This document shows, piece by piece, positions 58,968 through 64,000 of a stretch of 64,000 nucleotides of DNA (its first letter is position 1; each line of letters opens with the position of its first letter). This stretch comes from Sulfitobacter sp. HGT1 (GTDB lineage Bacteria > Pseudomonadota > Alphaproteobacteria > Rhodobacterales > Rhodobacteraceae), in assembly GCF_013282155.1 (NCBI RefSeq), contig NZ_BLWI01000010.1:124001-188000 (forward strand), given 5' to 3'. The position numbers were made by a program, and so were the translations under genes. The notes beneath the pieces were generated by a model. The model did not search any database and had not been told where the DNA came from. It saw only the letters and a list, made by a program, of their open reading frames with translations.

Positions 58968-60110
58968 TCAGCGCGCCGCCATATAGGCCTTGAGCCGCGC
59001 AATCCCTTCGGCAATATCCGCCGTCCCGCGCGCATAGGAAAACCGCAAGGTCTGATGCCCGCGAATGGGGTCGAAATCCAGCCCCGGTGTGACGGCCACC
59101 CCTGCCTTGTCCAGAATGTCACGCGCCAGCCTACGACTGTCATCGGTGATACCGGATACATCGGCATAAACATAAAACGCCCCATCCGGCGGGGCGAAAC
59201 TGCTAAAGCCCGCCTCGCGCAACCCGTCAATCATCATGGTCCGGTTGGCACGGTAGACATCCATATTGGCCTGCAATTCATCCTCGCAATCCATCGCCGC
59301 CAATGCGGCAACCTGACTGGCATGGGGCGCACAGATGAACATGTTTTGCGCAATCCGTTCCACCACCCGCACGTGATCTTCGGGCACGACCATCCAGCCC
59401 ACACGCCAGCCGGTCATGGAAAAATACTTGGAGAACGAATTGATCACATAGGCATCATCGGTGATCTCGAGCGCGGTAACCGCCTTTTTCTCGTATTCGA
59501 TGCCGTGGTAAATCTCGTCCGAGATAAACGACGCGCTCTGCCCTTGGGTGGCATCAATCAGGGCCTTCATCGCGGGGCGGTCCAGCATGGTGCCCGTGGG
59601 GTTTGCAGGGGACGCCACCAGCAGCCCCTTGAGGTCCATGCCCGCGAAATCATCCGGCACGGGCTGATAGCGGTTGTCGGGCGATGTGGGCAGGTCAACG
59701 GGGTCCAGCGCTAGCGCCTTGAGGATCTGCCGGTAGCTGGGATAGCCCGGCGCGCCGATGCCGACCTTGTCGCCGGTGTCAAAAAGCGCGGTAAAGGCCA
59801 GAATGAACCCCCCCGAGGAGCCGGACGTGATCACCACCCGGTTCGGGTCCAGATCAACGTTGTACCATTCGCCGTACATTTGCGCGATGCGCGCGCGCAG
59901 GGCTGGCAGGCCCAATGCAACCGTATAGCCCAAGGCCCCCTGATCCATCGCGCGGGCCAATGCGGCAGTCGCCCCGGATGGTGCCCCGGTTCCCGGTTGG
60001 CCGACTTCCATGTGGATAATGTGGCGGCCCGCGGCTTCGGCGGCGGATGCGGCTTGCATCACGTCCATCACGATAAAGGGATCGACCTGAGAACGGGTTG
60101 AAATACGCAT
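58968..60110 (-). CDS. PLP-dependent aminotransferase (class I/II)
   Basis: 380 residues. Fold type I transaminase of the aspartate-aminotransferase group. The Schiff-base lysine is Lys228 in NSFSKYFSMTGWRVGWMVVP, with the PLP-phosphate pattern ITSGSSGGFILAFTALFD and the Asn-Pro-Thr-Gly motif (ASPANPTGTM). The ATG at 60110 (MRISTRSQVDPFIVMD) starts at the typical N terminus; the frame is open to 60146. It is divergent from the DsbA-like gene. Substrates are not predictable from the sequence. Confidence 0.88.
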   Translation of the reverse strand: MRISTRSQVDPFIVMDVMQAASAAEAAGRHIIHMEVGQPGTGAPSGATAALARAMDQGALGYTVALGLPALRARIAQMYGEWYNVDLDPNRVVITSGSSGGFILAFTALFDTGDKVGIGAPGYPSYRQILKALALDPVDLPTSPDNRYQPVPDDFAGMDLKGLLVASPANPTGTMLDRPAMKALIDATQGQSASFISDEIYHGIEYEKKAVTALEITDDAYVINSFSKYFSMTGWRVGWMVVPEDHVRVVERIAQNMFICAPHASQVAALAAMDCEDELQANMDVYRANRTMMIDGLREAGFSSFAPPDGAFYVYADVSGITDDSRRLARDILDKAGVAVTPGLDFDPIRGHQTLRFSYARGTADIAEGIARLKAYMAAR

Positions 60111-60251
60111 GAGCTTAATCCTAAACTTGGGGCAAGAACCTTTCACCGCACCAGGTTGGTGCCGTCAACCCTTGTGCGATGGCTCGAAATCGCGCACCAC
60201 AGGTGCCAAAGCCGCCCCAAGGGCCGCGCAATAACAGTGAGTGACCCCAAT

Positions 60252-61010
60252 ATGACAAAACTGACCGCCACTTCCCTTTTTTCCGGCGCGTTGATGGCTC
60301 TGGCCCTAAGCGGCCCGACCCAGGCGATGGATCTGACCGAACTGACAGATGCCGAGCGCGTCCAGTTCCGTGCCGAAGTCCGCGCCTATCTGATGGAAAA
60401 CCCCCAAGTCATCATGGAAGCGGTAAGCCAGTTGCAGGCCAAAGAAGCCGAAGCGCAGGCGCAGGCGGATTTCACCCTCGTGTCCGACAATGCAGACGCG
60501 ATTTTCAACGACGGCTATTCCTTTGTCGGCGGCAACCCTGATGGCGACATCACCATCGTCGAGTTCATGGATTACCGCTGTGGCTATTGCAAAAAGGCCT
60601 TTACCGAAGTTGAAAAGCTGATCAACGGCGACGGCAATATCCGCTTTATCGTCAAGGAATTGCCGATATTGGGCGAACAATCCATGATCGCGTCGCGCTT
60701 TGCGATTGCTACCAAACTGGTTGCGGGCGACGAAGGCTATAAATCGGTCCACGACGCGCTGATGAGCTTTAACGGGGACATCACGCCGACATCATTGGGC
60801 CGTCTGGCCGAAAGCTTTGGTCTGGATGCCGATGCCATTACCGAAAAGATGGACAGCGCCGAAGTGACCGAAGAAATCGCCCAAACCCGCGCGCTGGCGC
60901 AGATATTGTCGATTTCGGGCACCCCGACCTTTGTGATGCAAGACGAATTGCTGCGCGGCTATCTGCCCTATGACCAGATGAAAGCCATTCTGGAAGAAAA
61001 ACGCGGCTGA
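60252..61010 (+). CDS. DsbA family periplasmic thiol-disulfide protein
   Basis: 252 residues with a signal peptide (MTKLTATSLFSGALMALALS... QAMDL). The thioredoxin-like active site Cys110-Gly-Tyr-Cys113 lies in EFMDYRCGYCKKAF, and the cis-proline is in SISGTPTFVMQDELL. A helical N-terminal domain (AERVQFRAEVRAYLMENPQV) precedes the fold, as in the ScsC/DsbG-like group. It is the probable partner of dsbB at 22276. The next gene starts directly after its stop with no gap, so they are coupled. Confidence 0.9.
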   Translation: MTKLTATSLFSGALMALALSGPTQAMDLTELTDAERVQFRAEVRAYLMENPQVIMEAVSQLQAKEAEAQAQADFTLVSDNADAIFNDGYSFVGGNPDGDITIVEFMDYRCGYCKKAFTEVEKLINGDGNIRFIVKELPILGEQSMIASRFAIATKLVAGDEGYKSVHDALMSFNGDITPTSLGRLAESFGLDADAITEKMDSAEVTEEIAQTRALAQILSISGTPTFVMQDELLRGYLPYDQMKAILEEKRG

Positions 61011-61493
61011 ATGCGGCTGATCCTTTTGCTCTGCGCGGCGGCCTTTCCGGCGGCCGCGCAGACCGATTTCACGGCCCTGACCCCAGCCGAGCGCGCGGCT
61101 TTCAACGCCGAAATGCGCGGGTTTCTGATGGCGGAGCCCGAGGTGTTGTCATCAGCGATGACGCCCCCCGACTATGCCACCGCCGGCTATCAGGATGAGG
61201 CCGCCGCCGATATCGCACTTTTGCGCGCGTTGGAAGATCAGGTGTTGCAGGGCGCTAACATCGCGATCTTCACGGCACCCGATTGCCCGACCTGCGATCA
61301 GGCACTGCAAGAATTACAAGCATTATCAGATAGTTCCGATGCGACCTTCACTCATCACAACATGTCTTCCCTAGATGGTGCTGCCCTGTCATCCAAGCTG
61401 GGTATGGTCGAGGCCCCGTTTTACGTGATGCCTGACATGATCCTGCGCGGGCATATGCCTGATATCGTTTTGCGGAAATATCTGACGCGCTAG
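61011..61493 (+). CDS. Thioredoxin-fold secreted protein, tandem relative of the DsbA-like gene (160 aa)
   Basis: Short periplasmic protein with signal MRLILLLCAAAFPAAAQ and the active-site pattern Cys92-Pro-Thr-Cys95 (APDCPTCDQALQE). The cis-proline segment is EAPFYVMPDMILRG. The N-terminal stretch TALTPAERAAFNAEMRGFLM closely repeats the upstream protein (ELTDAERVQFRAEVRAYLME), so it is a shortened duplicate of that gene that keeps the redox pair. It starts one base after the stop of the DsbA-like gene. Possibly a specialised disulfide reductase or isomerase. Confidence 0.82.
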   Translation: MRLILLLCAAAFPAAAQTDFTALTPAERAAFNAEMRGFLMAEPEVLSSAMTPPDYATAGYQDEAAADIALLRALEDQVLQGANIAIFTAPDCPTCDQALQELQALSDSSDATFTHHNMSSLDGAALSSKLGMVEAPFYVMPDMILRGHMPDIVLRKYLTR

Positions 61494-61494
61494 G

Positions 61495-62034
61495 TCACAG
61501 GAATTTCTGGTGATACCGCACCAGCCGCGCGAAATGCGCATCCAGCGACCGCTTGAGGTGCGGGGCCTCTTTCACCGTCAGGATATAATCGACCAACAGA
61601 TCATACTGCTTGATCTGGCGGGGCAACCGGTTGGACGGGGTCAGGCGCGACTGGCGTTCCTCTTCCTCGATCACCTGAGCGACCTGCTTTTCCGGCCAGA
61701 TGACATCCCCCTCGCCCGGCACCATCGCCTTGCCGTTCATCAAGGGCAGTTCGGCATCGTAATGGGCGAAAATGGACCGCTCCAGCGGTTCGACCTGATC
61801 GGCGCTGTCCACGGGCCAGGCCCAGACAAAGGCGATTTCCCAGACATCAATCTGACGGTTGGCAATCACATCCGAACGGGCCGAGGTCAGATGCCTGCGC
61901 ACCCGCGTGCGAATGCCATCCACCGATTGCCCCACATAAATCGGTTGCTGGTCCAGATCGCACAGCGCATAGACCCCGATCTGGTTGGTCAGCGCGCTAA
62001 GCGCCGTGCCGCGAAAGCTCTGCGCGGTTGTCAT
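61495..62034 (-). CDS. GIY-YIG nuclease, candidate restriction endonuclease of Eco29kI type
   Basis: 179 residues with the GIY-YIG fold. Residues that match the active site of the family are Tyr22 (IGVYAL), Tyr33 (PIYVGQS), Arg44 and His48 with R-x3-H spacing (RTRVRRHLTSA), Glu85 (PLERSIFAHY) and Asn100 (LMNGKAM). The chain continues with a helical C-terminal part. The start codon overlaps the stop of the methyltransferase gene by four bases (ATGA), so the two are made together. A GIY-YIG nuclease next to a cytosine methyltransferase is what the Eco29kI restriction-modification family looks like. A different DNA-repair role is possible. Confidence 0.75.
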   Translation of the reverse strand: MTTAQSFRGTALSALTNQIGVYALCDLDQQPIYVGQSVDGIRTRVRRHLTSARSDVIANRQIDVWEIAFVWAWPVDSADQVEPLERSIFAHYDAELPLMNGKAMVPGEGDVIWPEKQVAQVIEEEERQSRLTPSNRLPRQIKQYDLLVDYILTVKEAPHLKRSLDAHFARLVRYHQKFL

Positions 62035-63185
62035 GCAACGGCCTCTAGGCTGCGGCGGGCAAGGATCGGCGCGAATAACACCTGATCCAGATAGCGCACC
62101 ACCGGCACCGCCACCCCGTCACCCGCCACGCGGTAGGCGTTGTTATAGGTGTCGGGCATCCGGTAGCTGTCAGGCAGCCCCATCAGCCGCGCAACCTCGC
62201 GCGAGGAAACAAGCCGCGCACGGGTGCGGTTGCCCTTGATAAACAACAGAATTTGCCGCGATGATCCACCAGCAGGCGTGCGCAGGCAGCCTGCCAACCC
62301 GTCGGTGCGCAGTTCAGCACGTTGACGCACATTGCCATCCACATCGGGCCGCCCGCGTTTGTAGATTGTGCCAACCACCGTGCGCCCCGCCTTGCGGGCC
62401 ACACGCAACCGTTCCAGACTGGGCGGCGACATCAGAGTTAACAAGCGATCCGTGTCGGCTTCGGAAAACCACGGCATCGGTGTGCGTTTTTCCAGCACAT
62501 CATCCAGCAGATGATCGGCAGCGGGGGCATCATCCAGTTTCCACCACAGCCAGTTCGACCGCACAGGCCGCGAGGCCGCCCCCAGAAACTTTTGCAGCTT
62601 CTTGCCGTGAAACGCATGAGACGGCTTGGGCACCGTCAGACTGGTAATGTCGATGTCGTTGCGCACACAGACCACAAACAACCGCGGGCGGCTTTGGGGC
62701 AGGAAACGCCGCGCGTCGATCTCGAGCGCGCCAACCTTGTAGCCAAGGCGCACAAAGGTCGCGAGGACCGTGTTCAGGTCTGCCCCTGCATTGCGTGAGA
62801 CCAGCCCGACGACGTTTTCGAAAGCAATGATACGCGGCGCAAACCCCGCCTTGATCGCAACGGTGATTTTGTCGGCCCAATGGGCGAATACGCCGCTGCG
62901 CGCGCCCGACAACCCCCGCCCCTTGCCCGCAAGGCTGAAATCCTGACAGGGGCTGGAGGCCCAGTACAGATCAATCTGTTCGCGCAAAAGGTCATCATCA
63001 AGGGCGGCGATATCGCCTTCGTGCAGCCCTTGAACGCCCCAATTCTGCCCGTAAACCTTGCATTTCATCGCATCAATGTCATTGGCCAGCACGCAATTCC
63101 ACCGGTCGTGCAAGGCGGCACGCACCATCCCGCCACCGCAAAAAAACTCGGCGTATTTGGGGGTGTGATCGGGGGTTTCAGCCAT
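62031..63185 (-). CDS. C5 cytosine DNA methyltransferase
   Basis: 384-residue DNA (cytosine-5) methyltransferase. Motif I for SAM is FFCGGGMVRAAL, motif IV with the catalytic Cys80 is SSPCQDFSLAGKG, motif VI is FENVVGL with Glu123, and motif VIII is QSRPRLF (Gln164, Arg166, Arg168). Motif IX/X near the end reads RLVSSREVARLMGLPDSY and VAGDGVAVPVVRYL, and the variable region between about 175 and 305 sets target choice. It overlaps the GIY-YIG nuclease gene by four bases, suggesting a type II system with the methyltransferase first. Confidence 0.93.
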   Translation of the reverse strand: MAETPDHTPKYAEFFCGGGMVRAALHDRWNCVLANDIDAMKCKVYGQNWGVQGLHEGDIAALDDDLLREQIDLYWASSPCQDFSLAGKGRGLSGARSGVFAHWADKITVAIKAGFAPRIIAFENVVGLVSRNAGADLNTVLATFVRLGYKVGALEIDARRFLPQSRPRLFVVCVRNDIDITSLTVPKPSHAFHGKKLQKFLGAASRPVRSNWLWWKLDDAPAADHLLDDVLEKRTPMPWFSEADTDRLLTLMSPPSLERLRVARKAGRTVVGTIYKRGRPDVDGNVRQRAELRTDGLAGCLRTPAGGSSRQILLFIKGNRTRARLVSSREVARLMGLPDSYRMPDTYNNAYRVAGDGVAVPVVRYLDQVLFAPILARRSLEAVA

Positions 63186-63249
63186 GGCTATTAGTATGAA
63201 ATGCGGTTTTGCGTGTCGATGGCTAATTCACCGAAACGCAGGTGCCGCA

Positions 63250-64000
63250 TCACTCTGCCGCTTGCTCTTCGGCCTCGATCACGGCGGCGCGGGCTTCGAC
63301 CTGTTCGACGATATGTTCGATCATGCCCTCATTGCCCAGCTTGTGGCTTTGCTTGCCCGCCAGATACACCATGCCCGACCCGTTGCCGCCGCCGGTAAAG
63401 CCGACATCCGTCATCAGCGCCTCGCCCGGCCCGTTGACCACACAGCCGATGATGCTCAGGCTCATCGGGGTTTTGATGTGTTCCAGCCGCTTTTCCAGCG
63501 CCTCGACGGTTTTGATCACGTCAAACCCCTGCCGCGCACAGGACGGACAGCTGATGATGTTCACACCGCGATGCCGCAGGCCAAGGGATTTGAGGATCTC
63601 GAAGCCCATTTTGACTTCTTCGACGGGATCGGCAGACAGGCTGACGCGGATCGTGTCGCCAATGCCCATCCACAGCAGGTTGCCCATGCCAATCGCGGAT
63701 TTGACCGTGCCGCTGATCAGCCCGCCCGCTTCGGTAATGCCCAGATGGATCGGCGCGTCCGTGGCTTCGGCCAGTTGCTGATAGGCGGCGGCAGCCATGA
63801 ACACATCGGATGCTTTGCAGCTGATCTTGAATTCGTGGAAATCATTGTCTTGCAGGATCTTGATGTGATCCAGCCCGCTTTCGACCATCGCATCGGGGCA
63901 AGGTTCGCCGTATTTCTCGAGCAGGTGCCGTTCCAGCGACCCTGCGTTGACGCCAATACGGATCGAACAATTGTGATCGCGCGCGGCTTTGATGACTTCC
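63250..64000 (-). CDS. ispG: 4-hydroxy-3-methylbut-2-enyl-diphosphate synthase (flavodoxin), C-terminal part
   Basis: Penultimate step of the MEP pathway to isoprenoids: reduces MEcPP to HMBPP with a [4Fe-4S] cluster. The frame is open from 64000, so the start lies beyond the window; 249 residues are visible. They include [20 protein letters not shown] in the TIM-barrel domain, then [20 protein letters not shown] and [14 protein letters not shown], which hold the three cluster cysteines of the family. It ends in a Glu/Ala-rich tail ([15 protein letters not shown]). The 64-base gap to the methyltransferase gene is small. Confidence 0.95.
   Translation of the reverse strand, partial: EVIKAARDHNCSIRIGVNAGSLERHLLEKYGEPCPDAMVESGLDHIKILQDNDFHEFKISCKASDVFMAAAAYQQLAEATDAPIHLGITEAGGLISGTVKSAIGMGNLLWMGIGDTIRVSLSADPVEEVKMGFEILKSLGLRHRGVNIISCPSCARQGFDVIKTVEALEKRLEHIKTPMSLSIIGCVVNGPGEALMTDVGFTGGGNGSGMVYLAGKQSHKLGNEGMIEHIVEQVEARAAVIEAEEQAAE

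Overview
The window looks like the chromosome of a marine alphaproteobacterium of the Rhodobacterales, Roseobacter group. It is GC-rich. The gene content (ABC and TRAP uptake systems, paired FAD/GcvT demethylating dehydrogenases, an alpha-keto-acid type TRAP binding protein, DUF2927, DUF6778 and DUF2852 proteins, a DksA-like protein with a lost zinc finger) and the gene order around MoxR, the VWA protein, the PIN protein and the RNA methyltransferase match what I know of that order. This placement is inferred from protein families; no ribosomal RNA lies in the window.

Layout. 1-4345: end of a dipeptide/oligopeptide-type ABC operon (two permeases and a fused double ATPase). 4372-6361: a secreted protein of unknown function, a lytic transglycosylase and single-strand binding protein. 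6530-13134: aroK-aroB on the minus strand, divergent from a membrane microprotein, a periplasmic protein and xerD, then a metallophosphoesterase-like gene that overlaps xerD tail to tail and a CNNM/CorC membrane protein. 13218-20970: two FAD-GcvT dehydrogenase paralogues flanking a DUF2254 membrane protein, a MobA-like nucleotidyltransferase and an orphan Hint-domain protein. 21492-21575: tRNA-Leu(CAA). 21698-26459: a VTT-family membrane protein with dsbB, then an arginine catabolic unit (Lrp-type regulator divergent from arginase and ornithine cyclodeaminase) and a flavin monooxygenase.

26529-34246: DksA-like factor, MoxR ATPase, DUF2927 lipoprotein, a two-helix microprotein, VWA protein, M48 protease, PIN protein, RNA methyltransferase and DUF6778 lipoprotein. 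34408-39568: glnE with a small partner gene, divergent from a DUF2852 gene across two matching inverted-repeat operators, then an RDD protein and the N-end-rule leucyltransferase bpt. 39753-46643: a TRAP operon with unusually large membrane subunits, divergent from a Cache sensor kinase and LuxR-type regulator that probably control it. 46754-49364: ilvB-ilvH preceded by a complete attenuator (sigma-70 promoter, leader peptide rich in Leu/Val/Ile, terminator). 49361-54898: small proteins, an XRE regulator, a Rieske oxygenase with a tiny overlapping partner, an amidase whose 3' end is repeated three times, and prfB. 55000-60110: PBP1A, an N-acetylmuramoyl-L-alanine amidase and an aminotransferase. 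60252-64000: two tandem thioredoxin-fold proteins, a GIY-YIG nuclease overlapping a DNA cytosine methyltransferase (a probable restriction-modification pair), and the C-terminal part of ispG.

Most of the window is ordinary core chromosome. The items most worth a second look are the GIY-YIG/methyltransferase pair, the TAATGTAAA-type operators at 37594 and 37653, the ilv attenuator, a GC-rich dispersed repeat present four times, and the 33-bp tandem repeat at the amidase 3' end.
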